64,000 nt of DNA from Wansuia hejianensis (GTDB lineage: Bacteria; Bacillota; Clostridia; Lachnospirales; Lachnospiraceae): positions 2,679,501 through 2,743,500 of the forward strand of contig NZ_CP060635.1 of the NCBI RefSeq assembly GCF_014337215.1, written 5' to 3'. Under the pieces are notes generated by a model. The model saw nothing but the letters and a program-made list of their open reading frames with translations, was not told the origin of the DNA and did no database searches. Position numbers and translations under genes: made by a program. Each line of letters begins with the position of its first letter. The first letter of the stretch is position 1. This document shows, one piece after another, positions 27,820 to 36,872 of the stretch.

Positions 27820-28847
27820 TTTCGTCCTCCTTTCTGGATTTCGTCTAAATCAAATGGAATACTCACAATGAGGGAAACGCTGTTGTCGCAGAGCACTTTT
27901 AGGGATGCTCCTTCTTGTTCCAATCGTTGCCGCAATGCGCTAAGACCATTACCTTCCGTAATGTTTGAAACAGATACACTACCGTTGTCGGATATCTCTA
28001 TATGATAACTTTTCTCGTCCTGCTCGATTTTTACCGTCAGTTCCGTAGCATCCGCATGGCGTACCGCATTGGTGAGCGCCTCGCGGACGGCGGCATACAA
28101 AAGCTGTAATGCCTTACGGCTTTTTGGCTGTTCGCCAAGGAATACAACCTTACAACCAATCAGCTCCGCCACCTGCATCAGTTCAGACTGCAGGGAAGAA
28201 TCAGGAACCGTCCACACAGTAGGAATATTGAAAAAATCACGAATGGTGCTGTTCCAGCTTTCCCGCAGTACATCGGTGTTCTCGGCCAGACTGTCTTCCG
28301 TAATTGCCTTAGTGGTGGCCAGCAAACAGTGACCCAGCTCATCATGGATATGCATTTTCGCAGCGAGAATCTCTTTATTCAAATTGACTTCTACGATGCT
28401 GTCCAGCAAGGTTTTCTGCCGCTTTTGCATCTCTTGCAGCCGAATGGTGTTCTCGTACAGTTCTTCGCTGAGCCGGTAGAGTTCGGTAATTTCCGCCGCT
28501 TCAACCTGAACGGTATTAGAATCAAGAAACCTCAGTTCAAAACGCCAGACCGAGCTGTCTGAGAAGCGGAAGAACAACTGTTGGTGGGTGCTTCCATTTA
28601 CTTTGTCCGTATCTTTCGGCAGCCAAGATTGAGTTAGCTTTTCCGCTTTACCGTTATTAGCAAAGTTTGTGAGTTCCTCCCACGCCGCCTTTGCGTTCAG
28701 GATTGTATGCCCGGTCAGTTCCAGCACCAGCTGATTCATCTTTTCATTAACGAGAATGACCCGTCCGTCCAATGCGGAGAAGCAGATGCCGCCGGGGTAA
28801 GAGTCAATTGACTTTTTGATCATTTTAGCTGACATATTCTTTTTCAT
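27816..28847 (-). CDS. Soluble NarL-partner histidine kinase (HisKA_3 type)
   Basis: A 343-residue protein without TM segments. Residues 15-120 look PAS-like, followed by a helical linker. HDELGH (H168) fits the phosphorylated helix of HisKA_3/DegS-like kinases, and the HATPase domain has an N box (REALTNAVRHA) and a reduced G box (SDNGS, NGLSALRQRLEQEGASL). It overlaps both neighbours by four bases (ATGA). Lacking a membrane part, it probably receives its signal from the multi-TM protein encoded upstream. Confidence 0.85.
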   Translation of the reverse strand: MKKNMSAKMIKKSIDSYPGGICFSALDGRVILVNEKMNQLVLELTGHTILNAKAAWEELTNFANNGKAEKLTQSWLPKDTDKVNGSTHQQLFFRFSDSSVWRFELRFLDSNTVQVEAAEITELYRLSEELYENTIRLQEMQKRQKTLLDSIVEVNLNKEILAAKMHIHDELGHCLLATTKAITEDSLAENTDVLRESWNSTIRDFFNIPTVWTVPDSSLQSELMQVAELIGCKVVFLGEQPKSRKALQLLYAAVREALTNAVRHADATELTVKIEQDEKSYHIEISDNGSVSVSNITEGNGLSALRQRLEQEGASLKVLCDNSVSLIVSIPFDLDEIQKGGRK

Positions 28848-30484
28848 GACCGCATTACCTCTCCTTCCTGTGAGAGTAAAAAACGATAACCTGACGGAAT
28901 CTTTTCTGTCTGGAACCGATATCCGTATTCTAAAGAACGAGGAGCAAGTTCATGGTCTGTGCCGGTAATCTCAAAGCAAGCTGTGTCACTGATTTGGATT
29001 TCCATAGAGGTCAGACGAAAATCTGCCTCCTCTAAAATCTCTTCCAAAGTTTTCATAATGAGGAGAATCAGCTCCGGCTCTAAATTTGATGTGGGGCAGA
29101 AATCCAAGCTTGTCCTTATTCCAAGATTCTTCATACATTTCGCCACATCCTGTAAGCTGATGGCTAAATCCCCCATCGGAATCATCTGCTGTTCCTGATA
29201 AGTAAGCTGTAAATTGCAAAACCGTTTGACGTAGGTGCCGATGAGGCAGATGCGGTTCCAGTCATCTGAGGAAAGGGATTCTTTCGACAGAATCTTTTCC
29301 ATCAAAGCGAGCTGTCCGGCCACCTCCGATGATAAGCTGTCATAAATACCATTGCGCGCCTGAATGCTTGCCTCATCTGATTGAACGCGGATTTCCTGCG
29401 CCAGCAGATCTTGTTCTTCTTCCAGTTCCGCATTCAGTCTCTGAAGCTCCCGTAAAGCCTGATTGATCTGCGAGAGATCGGTCTGCCAGACCATATACCC
29501 ACCCGGGATTTGATGCAGGTGCATGATAACATCTTCCGTAACAGAAAAATGCTGATTCTGCTTTAGGGATTCCAGTATAACCGGTGTGATATCCGCCGCG
29601 TTTTCCGATGTTGCAATCGTCTCCCCACTTGGGGAAAGAGTCTGCATTGCCACCGTAGACCGCCGGAACACTTCGCCGTACTGCGTGTTTACGGGAATCA
29701 GCCCGGTCAAAATATAGAGCTGCCAGCAAAGCACGATGATGAAAATCAGTCCCGCCGAATATTCCACAAGCTCAAACCGCACTACGTAGGCCGTCGCAGC
29801 ATAAGGAATACTGAACAGAAAGAGTAAAATCGGCTCGTAGAAGGGAACCAGCTTTCGGTAAAACGGATCTGACTTTGCCGTGCCGTTACGTTGATAAATC
29901 ACATACACCTGATATGCAATGATACTAAGCGCCCATATGTGAATCATATATGTGCCAATGTATGGGTGAAAATACAAATTCGACTGTGGCTCATTTGGCA
30001 CGATATAATAGAAAAAATGATGCAGATCGTTGGTCAGCGCCATTACGCTCAGAAAACAAGCCGGTATCAGGAGCAGATACCACTTTTTGCTAATTCGGTA
30101 ATCGTCTGCCTTGCCGAGATAGAACGCACCGTAAAGTCCGAACAGCGGAACAAAGATAACTGCGATATCAATAAAATATCCGGTAAAACGCATCCATGAA
30201 ATGTTTACATAAAGGAATGCATCCTGAACAAAGCGAATCGTTAAATATAAAATGTTGACGATATTCTGCGCGGTCAGATGACTGCGCATGGATTTCTGCA
30301 TGATTTTCGTTGTAATGGTATGCTGCCAGCTAAAAAGGAGCAGCATATAGACCGCCCAGACAAGATATGGCCGCAGAGAATCTTCCGGCAAGTACCGCAT
30401 ACTAAGCTGCCGGTATGCGGAGACAGCAAACAGTAGCACTGCCGCCGCAAAAAGCCGGACAACGGATTTTTTACGCTCGTCCAT
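28844..30484 (-). CDS. Multi-TM sensor protein with kinase-like C-terminus lacking the phospho-His motif
   Basis: A 546-residue membrane protein with seven or eight TM helices in the first 270 residues, arranged like the 7TM sensor modules of Firmicute kinases. A PAS-like stretch (about 275-340), a coiled coil (about 340-395, LNAELEEEQDLLAQE) and a C-terminal region resembling a dimerisation plus ATPase domain follow. The last lacks a recognisable HDxxxH or N box. It probably senses a membrane or extracellular cue and steers the soluble kinase encoded next. First gene of the three-gene operon, divergent from the zinc-ribbon operon. Confidence 0.75.
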   Translation of the reverse strand: MDERKKSVVRLFAAAVLLFAVSAYRQLSMRYLPEDSLRPYLVWAVYMLLLFSWQHTITTKIMQKSMRSHLTAQNIVNILYLTIRFVQDAFLYVNISWMRFTGYFIDIAVIFVPLFGLYGAFYLGKADDYRISKKWYLLLIPACFLSVMALTNDLHHFFYYIVPNEPQSNLYFHPYIGTYMIHIWALSIIAYQVYVIYQRNGTAKSDPFYRKLVPFYEPILLFLFSIPYAATAYVVRFELVEYSAGLIFIIVLCWQLYILTGLIPVNTQYGEVFRRSTVAMQTLSPSGETIATSENAADITPVILESLKQNQHFSVTEDVIMHLHQIPGGYMVWQTDLSQINQALRELQRLNAELEEEQDLLAQEIRVQSDEASIQARNGIYDSLSSEVAGQLALMEKILSKESLSSDDWNRICLIGTYVKRFCNLQLTYQEQQMIPMGDLAISLQDVAKCMKNLGIRTSLDFCPTSNLEPELILLIMKTLEEILEEADFRLTSMEIQISDTACFEITGTDHELAPRSLEYGYRFQTEKIPSGYRFLLSQEGEVMRS

Positions 30485-30569
30485 CGGATTCCCTCCTTAG
30501 AAAAGATGATTCTAACTGGTTGATGCAGCTAGAACATAATAAGATTATTATAGCACAATAAGCCAAATT

Positions 30570-30649
30570 CGCCCCACACAAAAGGGTAGTGTACAGAATT
30601 TTTTCAAATTATTTTCTGAAAACTACCTGATTGTGTGGGGCGCTTTTTT
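30570..30649 (+). terminator. Long hairpin with T tract in the leader of the zinc-ribbon operon
   Basis: CGCCCCACACA...GTAGT (30570-30590) pairs with ACTAC...TGTGTGGGGCG (30622-30642), about 17 of 21 positions, followed by CTTTTTT. It lies upstream of the first plus-strand gene and downstream of the divergent start region. It may be an attenuator for the operon, or it may block transcription leaking in from outside. Confidence 0.55.
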
Positions 30650-30724
30650 GTCGCTTCAGGTAAAATGGGATGGAAAATGAGCTGGGACTGCTTTTGTCTC
30701 CGGCAAGCGAGAGGAGTAGAGATT

Positions 30725-33058
30725 ATGTTCTGTTCAAAGTGCGGGAATCCTTTGCCGGATAACGCAAAATTTTGCGGTGCGTGCGGCGCACCTGTAAAGA
30801 TATCACAAGAAGCTTCGCCGGTGCCGCAGCAACCGGCAAGTGTATCGGATGAAGTGGGCGGCATCCAAATGCCAAAACCGGTGAATGTACCGAAGCCGGA
30901 GCCGCTGATGGAGGCGCAAAATTTCAATGTGCAAATGAGCGGCGCTGTAGCGTCCGTGAAGAAATCAAAAAAGGGGCTTGCAATCGGCCTGTCCATTGGC
31001 GGTGTAGTGCTTACAGTCATTCTTGCGGTGATGCTGATTTTTGTGCTCCGCCCCAAAGACAGCGTTCCTGAATACGGTCAAGGCTCTGTTTCCCTTGGTG
31101 CCAGTGAAGTTATTTACGATGACGAATACATTTACTATCTTGGTGAACAGGCAGCGGAGCAGGCTTATATCATGCGCATCGGCGATCAGTCGAATTCAAG
31201 GCCGGAAATTCTCTATGAAGCAGATCAAATAAAGGGCGATGGATGGTCCAAGTATCCGCTGGGAGCGCTGTTCCTGTGGAACGATAAGATCTGCTTTCTG
31301 GAATGCACAAATGCCACAGAGCAGGGCGACGAGAAATATGAAATTCACTGGATCAGCAAAGACGGCAAGGAAGACGGCACCCTTGTAAGCTATGAGCAGC
31401 TCAATACATATGGCGATTTTCCGTCTCAAATGGAAGGCATTTACTTCTTTGAAGACTATCTCATCTTCGGCAACAGATTTTTCTTCTACCGGCTGGATCT
31501 GAATACCGGTGAGCTGTGCAGACAGGAGGATTTTCTTGACCTTGAGGGGCCTGCCTGCTTTGTAGCGTATAACGACGGATACTATTATTATTTTGTTCCT
31601 GACGTGGTGAATAATCTGATGGGAGAAACCCTATATCGAAAAACGGAGAATTCTGAGGAAGAGGTAATCGGTAGAGTGCCATCCCAGGACGATGATGACT
31701 GGGAGAAGTATTTCTCCTTTATTCCCAAGGGCGATTATCTGTATTATGCAGATTCAGACAACATTTACCAATTAAGCATTCATGACGGCGAAATTGAAAA
31801 GCTTGCATCTTATGAGGGAACATATAACCGATTTGCCCTTAGCGACGCAGGACTCTACTATTTCAGGGATATGTCCCTTTGCCTTCTTGATCTTGAAACG
31901 CTGAAGGAAACTGCCTTCGACCTGCCGGAAAGCGTAAGCGGGATTCCTGATTTGATCTATGCAGGCTGGAATGGCGAATGCTGGTTCATCCTGGGGGCTG
32001 ACAGTTTTGATTATTGCCGTTTCCGCCAGTTCCACCCGAATGGGAACAACGGATCCTTTGTTTTTTGGAACGGCACGGTTCAAGGGGACGGCTATGTCCA
32101 GGACACTTCAATAGAGAATCAGGAGACTGTCAATACCACCGAGCTGTATGCGAATGTGGTTAAACAGACCTTTGCAGATCAAGGCTCTCTCTGGTTTGAT
32201 GAAGCTGAGTATGAATGCAGTGCACGTGGTGTATTCAAAATTGATCTGATGGACTTTAATCAGGATGGCACTGAGGAATTGGTGATGCTCTATAACAATC
32301 GCGAGAGTATTTTTCCGTTTGTTGATGTATGGACAGTAAAAAACGGCGAAGCGGTTCAGCTTTTCTGCGAAAGGCAGCAGGAGGAAAACCACGAAGCTGC
32401 CATTAGCAGCCGCATTTATCAAAATGGCGGAAACCTGTATGTTCCGGTATATGATTCCCTGGACAATGCCCCCATGTATGTTCATTTATATGGCTTTGAC
32501 GAGAATGGGGAATTTGGAGAGGTCTATCAATATGAAAACAACGCCTTTTATATGAACCAGCTTCCGGATGGGATGAATTTTACGGAAAGCAAGGAAACTC
32601 TGTTTTACACAAACACCCAGTTGGCCTACGATAAAGGTTTTGAAAACGTAAAAGAAGAAATGATGGAATCCCTCCGGACGGATATGGAATATATGTTGAA
32701 CGTGCTGGGGATCGCGGTTCCAGAGAATTCATCGGAGGATTTGGATGGGCCAGACAGCGTGATAGACTGGTGCGGTATTTACCAATACGATGACGGAAAT
32801 CAGGAAGAGCAGTTTATCATCAATGAGTCGAATGGCAGTGAGGTGCGCGGCGTCTATGTGTTCGCCACAGCAAGCGGTGCATATGACCAGCGTGATTTTG
32901 TTTGGAGCAAAGACGGCAGCGTTACTGCTTCGGAACCCTTCCAGAACGGCATCGACTCTATCTTTTATCGTTTGGAGAACAACCGGATTGTTGTGGATTA
33001 CCCGGACGGTTGGTGGCCAGACAGAGAATATGTGCGGGTTTCGGACGTTGGGAGCTAA
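30725..33058 (+). CDS. Membrane protein: cytoplasmic zinc ribbon, one TM helix, large extracellular propeller-like domain
   Basis: A 777-residue protein starting directly with a zinc ribbon (CSKCG and CGACG, residues 3-22), a Pro-rich linker, one TM helix (about 82-105) and an extracellular region. That region has repeated YIYYLG/YYYFVPD/YLYYADSD blades typical of DUF5050-like propellers (about 120-450), a segment with a Ca-loop-like DFNQDGTEELV, and a C-terminal beta-rich domain. The ATG at 30725 follows GGAG at nine bases. First gene of the island's plus-strand operon. Its function is not known; the layout suggests an envelope sensor or assembly factor anchored by a cytoplasmic zinc ribbon. 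Confidence 0.72.
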   Translation: MFCSKCGNPLPDNAKFCGACGAPVKISQEASPVPQQPASVSDEVGGIQMPKPVNVPKPEPLMEAQNFNVQMSGAVASVKKSKKGLAIGLSIGGVVLTVILAVMLIFVLRPKDSVPEYGQGSVSLGASEVIYDDEYIYYLGEQAAEQAYIMRIGDQSNSRPEILYEADQIKGDGWSKYPLGALFLWNDKICFLECTNATEQGDEKYEIHWISKDGKEDGTLVSYEQLNTYGDFPSQMEGIYFFEDYLIFGNRFFFYRLDLNTGELCRQEDFLDLEGPACFVAYNDGYYYYFVPDVVNNLMGETLYRKTENSEEEVIGRVPSQDDDDWEKYFSFIPKGDYLYYADSDNIYQLSIHDGEIEKLASYEGTYNRFALSDAGLYYFRDMSLCLLDLETLKETAFDLPESVSGIPDLIYAGWNGECWFILGADSFDYCRFRQFHPNGNNGSFVFWNGTVQGDGYVQDTSIENQETVNTTELYANVVKQTFADQGSLWFDEAEYECSARGVFKIDLMDFNQDGTEELVMLYNNRESIFPFVDVWTVKNGEAVQLFCERQQEENHEAAISSRIYQNGGNLYVPVYDSLDNAPMYVHLYGFDENGEFGEVYQYENNAFYMNQLPDGMNFTESKETLFYTNTQLAYDKGFENVKEEMMESLRTDMEYMLNVLGIAVPENSSEDLDGPDSVIDWCGIYQYDDGNQEEQFIINESNGSEVRGVYVFATASGAYDQRDFVWSKDGSVTASEPFQNGIDSIFYRLENNRIVVDYPDGWWPDREYVRVSDVGS

Positions 33059-33112
33059 TTTGAAGAAGAGGAAACATAGGGAATTCCAATTCGTTGTGCC
33101 GAGCATCTGCGA

Positions 33113-33320
33113 AATTCAAAGAAAGTCTGTTCGAGAAATTCGCCTATGAATCCGACAACGATCTCGCCATCCTGAGCGGAATGCTTAGCTGCGCAGCGGA
33201 AAGGTCAACCCGGACGGAAGTATCCCGCCGATTCGGGAGGCTGGAAACGGACTGCAGATTGCTCTGCTGATAGCGATTGCGGCCATTGGCGGTCTAATTG
33301 TATTTCTTGGAGGTAGAAAC
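33113..33320 (+). pseudogene. Gene remnant in two frames ahead of the second zinc-ribbon gene
   Basis: One frame reads FKESLFEKFAYESDNDLAIL; another, after a stop, reads GKVNPDGSIPPIREAG and a TM-like ALLIAIAAIGGLIVFLGG running in frame into the next ATG. The composition looks coding but no open frame with a start covers it. It resembles the end of a membrane protein from the same operon type that has been partly deleted and frameshifted. Confidence 0.45.
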
Positions 33321-34262
33321 ATGAACGAAACAAAGAAAATAAAATTTCCGGTAGCAGCGATTTTCTGCACAGCCAATGTGCTACTGGGGCTACTAAGCAT
33401 TTTTATGACCTATGCCTCACTTCCACATATGCCCTGGAACCGGCTTCTGAACACCCTACTTCTTCCAATTCTTTCCCTGATTTCGGGGATCGTGCTGGCA
33501 GCGGTGCTGTACCAGCGGAAGCGGAGACTAACCCTTTTCCTCGCCTTGGGGCTGGAACTGGTCATACCGCTTTTATGCATCTGCGATATTGTGTTTAGCC
33601 GCAGCCTCTGGGGGCCAGCTTGGAAAGATCTTCTCTTAGGCCAAGCAATTGCCGCAGTGATTGCGCTTCTGTTATTGCTGTTTGCTGCCTTTCAGGACTG
33701 GAAGGGGAAATCCGGTATTGCAAAGTTCAACCGGGCGATTTGGTTTGTTCCCGGTATTTTGTACCTGGTGAACAATCTATCTGACCTGTATCAGGGATAT
33801 CTGGCAATCATTAATCATGCACCAGACCATGACAAGTACATGCTGAGTATGTTTACCATTCTGGCAGTGGGGCTCCCCATGACCTTCTTGCTGGGCTGGT
33901 GGCTGACGCATCCCTATAAAAAGGAAAGGGCTGTCTACCAAATGCCTGTTGCGCAACCATATGGACAGCCTTACGGACAGCCGGTCTATCAGAGCGCTGG
34001 CGCTTCAGACGCCGCACAAAAGGTGTTTTGCACCAACTGCGGTCGGGAATTGCTGCCGGATGAGACATTTTGCGTCAACTGTGGCACCAGACGTCCGGAA
34101 CCGCCTCGGGCTAACCCAGATCAAGCAGAACAAAAGGTATTCTGTACTGGTTGCGGCAGGGAACTTCCGCCGGATGAGGATTTCTGCGGTGCCTGCGGTA
34201 CAAAGCGCCCTGTAGATAAAACAAGCGGGCATACAGTGTACGGCGGTCATATCGACCTATAA
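33321..34262 (+). CDS. Multi-TM membrane protein with two C-terminal zinc ribbons (third cut off by an in-frame stop)
   Basis: A 313-residue protein with about six TM helices (residues 8-205), a Pro/Tyr/Gln-rich linker (PYGQPYGQPVYQ) and two tandem zinc ribbons: CTNCG with CVNCG near 234-255 and CTGCG with CGACG near 275-295. GGAGGT six bases before the ATG fixes the start. A single in-frame TAA at 34260-34262 separates it from a third, well-formed ribbon. The ribbons are probably cytoplasmic protein-binding or zinc-binding modules. No enzymatic motif is visible. Confidence 0.78.
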   Translation: MNETKKIKFPVAAIFCTANVLLGLLSIFMTYASLPHMPWNRLLNTLLLPILSLISGIVLAAVLYQRKRRLTLFLALGLELVIPLLCICDIVFSRSLWGPAWKDLLLGQAIAAVIALLLLLFAAFQDWKGKSGIAKFNRAIWFVPGILYLVNNLSDLYQGYLAIINHAPDHDKYMLSMFTILAVGLPMTFLLGWWLTHPYKKERAVYQMPVAQPYGQPYGQPVYQSAGASDAAQKVFCTNCGRELLPDETFCVNCGTRRPEPPRANPDQAEQKVFCTGCGRELPPDEDFCGACGTKRPVDKTSGHTVYGGHIDL

Positions 34263-34379
34263 AATAATGGGATTGATACTGGAACCGTTTTCTGTACACA
34301 GTGCGGTGCTGCTATGGACAGCCATTCCATGTTCTGTACGAGATGTGGTGCAAGACTAAAAAATGATCCGGTAGGATAA
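34263..34379 (+). pseudogene. Third zinc ribbon downstream of an in-frame stop
   Basis: Without any frame change, 38 codons after the TAA encode a complete ribbon (CTQCGAAMDSHSMFCTRCG) and then a stop at 34377-34379. No start codon with a ribosome-binding site precedes it, so it was probably the C-terminus of the preceding protein. It closely matches the C-terminal ribbon of the gene at 35082. Confidence 0.7.
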
Positions 34380-34451
34380 CCGGGCGCATCGCTTGCTTTT
34401 TATTTCCACACACAAAAGAATTTTTACAAAAAATTAGTAGGAGGAAAATCT

Positions 34452-35048
34452 ATGAGAACAAACGTAAAAGTACGGCTATTATCCGTACTGCTGACCGTAA
34501 TCCTATGCGCCACAATGTTGACTGCCTGCGGAAAATCTTCCGGGAAAAGAACGCTATCAGTCAGCTTTCCAAAAACTGCATGTGTAACTGTTCAAGGGAC
34601 AGAAACCATTACGAACTATTCACATGACAGAGTCATCGTTCATGAGGATGGTTATATTGAGGTTTGTGGAACGATGCAAAGCGGGGATGAAACATACAGC
34701 GTGCAATGGCTCTATACATCGGACGGAAAACCGGTAGGCAGCCGCGAGGAGCAACCGTCCGGCCAGAAAGATACGGTGCTTTTATTGGACAATTATTTTG
34801 ACTTCGTACCGGGAGAAGACGGCGTTGTAAAGGTAGAAGGAAATACAGTCTATTATGAAGACTATTATGTGGTTTATGACGTAGAAAACGATATAATCCG
34901 GGAAATTACCGTTTTTAGCGATGGTCAGCCCGGGAACCATTTCGAAATGAATGAATTTGGTCAGCTAATGGAAATGGAACTTTACGATTCAAGCGGTGTT
35001 TATTTGAAGGTGGAGAATACATACGAAGAGATTCCTGTCGAATCATGA
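34452..35048 (+). CDS. Lipoprotein of unknown function
   Basis: A 198-residue lipoprotein: signal peptide with lipobox LTAC and lipid-modified C26, then a beta-rich domain (repeated DGYIEVCG, EGNTVYYEDYYVVYD segments). AGGAGG precedes the ATG. The signal peptide (LLSVLLTVILCATMLTACG) is nearly the same as that of the small lipoprotein at 36029, so the two probably share ancestry. It sits between two zinc-ribbon membrane proteins and may be an extracellular partner of one. Confidence 0.78.
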   Translation: MRTNVKVRLLSVLLTVILCATMLTACGKSSGKRTLSVSFPKTACVTVQGTETITNYSHDRVIVHEDGYIEVCGTMQSGDETYSVQWLYTSDGKPVGSREEQPSGQKDTVLLLDNYFDFVPGEDGVVKVEGNTVYYEDYYVVYDVENDIIREITVFSDGQPGNHFEMNEFGQLMEMELYDSSGVYLKVENTYEEIPVES

Positions 35049-35081
35049 TACGGAGATACTAAGAACAAGGAGGATTTACTT

Positions 35082-35948
35082 ATGAACGATACAAAATACA
35101 GTCCTGCTACTTCCAAAACGGAAGAGTTGATGGACGGCAGCTTTCGCTCTGCGATGAGTTATATAGCCTTGCTTGTAAAAAGCTGGAAGCTGGATCCGCT
35201 TCAGCGCACCTTGGCAATCATTTCTGCCGTCAGCTCGCTTTTTTTACTGATCAATCTCAACGTTCAGGTGTACATCTGGATGTGTGCGCTTGCCGGCCTT
35301 CTGCAGCTTTGGATGTGCGTGAAGAAAGTGAAGATAGAATCTTTCTCCATGGCTTTTACATATTCCTTGTTTAGCGTTGGCAGCCTGATTACTGCAATTC
35401 AGCAGATTATCAATTACGGAGGCTATTATTTTTCCGGCTGGCGCGGGGCGGAACGGGTAATCGTTCAGCTTGTATTGTATGTATTGGTTACTATGGCATG
35501 GATTTTGGCATTGAAAAAAGACGAAAATAAAAATACTCTTCGGCTTGTTTTCTTCGTCATCTCTTGTGTGCTTGGCGCATACGAGGTCATATATGTCCTG
35601 CTCGCTCTGCGGACAAGCTTTAAGCTTGCCCTGTACGGTTTGGCATGGATTGGTTTTATTGCCGTTTTTGCCATACAGGTTTTCATGCTTTATCGAAAAA
35701 ACGCCCTGCAACGTCAAACCTTCGTGCAGAGCGTCAATAGCGGTATAAATTCCATCAATCCACAGATGCCGTATTATTCGCCCGAACAGCCTCAAACAAC
35801 CGTACTGCCGCAGGAGCATCCTTCCACCATATCGGAGGAGGTGCAGGATCCGGCTCCCGAGCCGACAGTAAAATTCTGCGCACGGTGCGGAGCTGCTATG
35901 GATAGTCAATCGAAGTTCTGCGCGAAATGCGGTTCAAGGTTGGAATAA
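35082..35948 (+). CDS. Multi-TM membrane protein with C-terminal zinc ribbon
   Basis: A 288-residue protein: an N-terminal cytoplasmic segment, about six TM helices (residues 40-205), a Pro-rich linker and a C-terminal zinc ribbon (CARCG, CAKCG; about 266-283). AAGGAGG stands before the ATG. It is built like the protein at 33321 but in that protein the ribbons are duplicated, and the two ribbon sequences (FCxxCGAAMDS) indicate common origin. Function unknown. Confidence 0.78.
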   Translation: MNDTKYSPATSKTEELMDGSFRSAMSYIALLVKSWKLDPLQRTLAIISAVSSLFLLINLNVQVYIWMCALAGLLQLWMCVKKVKIESFSMAFTYSLFSVGSLITAIQQIINYGGYYFSGWRGAERVIVQLVLYVLVTMAWILALKKDENKNTLRLVFFVISCVLGAYEVIYVLLALRTSFKLALYGLAWIGFIAVFAIQVFMLYRKNALQRQTFVQSVNSGINSINPQMPYYSPEQPQTTVLPQEHPSTISEEVQDPAPEPTVKFCARCGAAMDSQSKFCAKCGSRLE

Positions 35949-36028
35949 GGATGAATGCCGAACCCGGGCAAAAAGCTGTTGTTTAAATTGAATCGTAGCA
36001 TAAAAAATCAATCAAAGGAGGATTCTTC

Positions 36029-36346
36029 ATGTACATGAAAAGAAACAAGCGACTGCTGGCTATACTGCTGGCCGTCATCCTGTGTGTCACGATGCTGACT
36101 GCCTGCGGAGGTTCAAAGTTGAGCGGCACATATCACTCTCAAGGTCTTATTTCCCAATCGTTTACTTTTGACGGAGACCAAGTGACCATGTCTGCTTTTG
36201 GCATCAATGCCAGCGGCACATATCAGATCGACGGCGGCCAGATCATTATTACATATACCCTGTTCGGCCAGGAATACACCTGGGAGCAGTCCTTTTCACA
36301 GTCGGGAAATGTGATCAACATCGGCGGCACAGAATTTGAAAAATAA
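36029..36346 (+). CDS. Small lipoprotein
   Basis: A 105-residue lipoprotein with lipobox LTAC (C26) and about 75 mature residues of short beta strands (GTYHSQG, GTYQIDGGQIIITY), resembling the DUF5640-like fold that reads as a compact lipocalin-like barrel. GGAGG lies seven bases before the first ATG; a second ATG two codons on is too far. Paralogous signal peptide to the lipoprotein at 34452. Function unknown. Confidence 0.75.
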   Translation: MYMKRNKRLLAILLAVILCVTMLTACGGSKLSGTYHSQGLISQSFTFDGDQVTMSAFGINASGTYQIDGGQIIITYTLFGQEYTWEQSFSQSGNVINIGGTEFEK

Positions 36347-36365
36347 AATTTAGGAGGAATTGATT

Positions 36366-36851
36366 ATGTGGTTTGCAATTTTACTTTCCGTTGGAGCGGT
36401 TGCCATTGGCCTGTTCTTTGGACTTCGCCAAGGAAAGGTCAACAACCAGCTTTTGGATGAAGGAAGAATCGTAAAACGTAAGTATGTCATCACGGAGCAG
36501 GCGGAGGAGTTCACCCTGCGGGGTGCAGATTTTGCCCGTGTTCTGCAGGGTATCCAGGATGCTGATTTAAGAGGAAGCGGCGTATCCGTTCAAAGGAATG
36601 ATACAAATCAGGCATTCTTCTTTACCGGAAGCAACTGGAAGGCTGAAATGTATCGGAAGAACGATGTGGGCGACCAGAACGTGTGGTATTTCCATTTCAC
36701 CAATTGGAAAACCTACCGGGGTATGGTGCAGGAGCACATCCCTATGAACATTTTGATTACCGCAATCGAGAAAATGTTCCTTTCCATTGACCCAGGTGCC
36801 CAGGTCCAGAACATCCCCATCAAAGTAAAAACCAACCCCAGCTTTTTCTAA
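36366..36851 (+). CDS. Membrane-anchored protein of unknown function
   Basis: A 161-residue protein with one N-terminal TM helix (about 3-20) and a soluble alpha/beta domain. A positively charged stretch (RQGKVNNQ, then RIVKRKYV) follows the helix, which places the soluble domain in the cytoplasm. The ATG at 36366 has GGAGG eight bases upstream; the TTG at 36360 is too close. It is followed after 21 bases by the next gene. No family is recognised. Confidence 0.7.
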   Translation: MWFAILLSVGAVAIGLFFGLRQGKVNNQLLDEGRIVKRKYVITEQAEEFTLRGADFARVLQGIQDADLRGSGVSVQRNDTNQAFFFTGSNWKAEMYRKNDVGDQNVWYFHFTNWKTYRGMVQEHIPMNILITAIEKMFLSIDPGAQVQNIPIKVKTNPSFF

Positions 36852-36872
36852 TGGAACCAGGAGGAAAGAACC

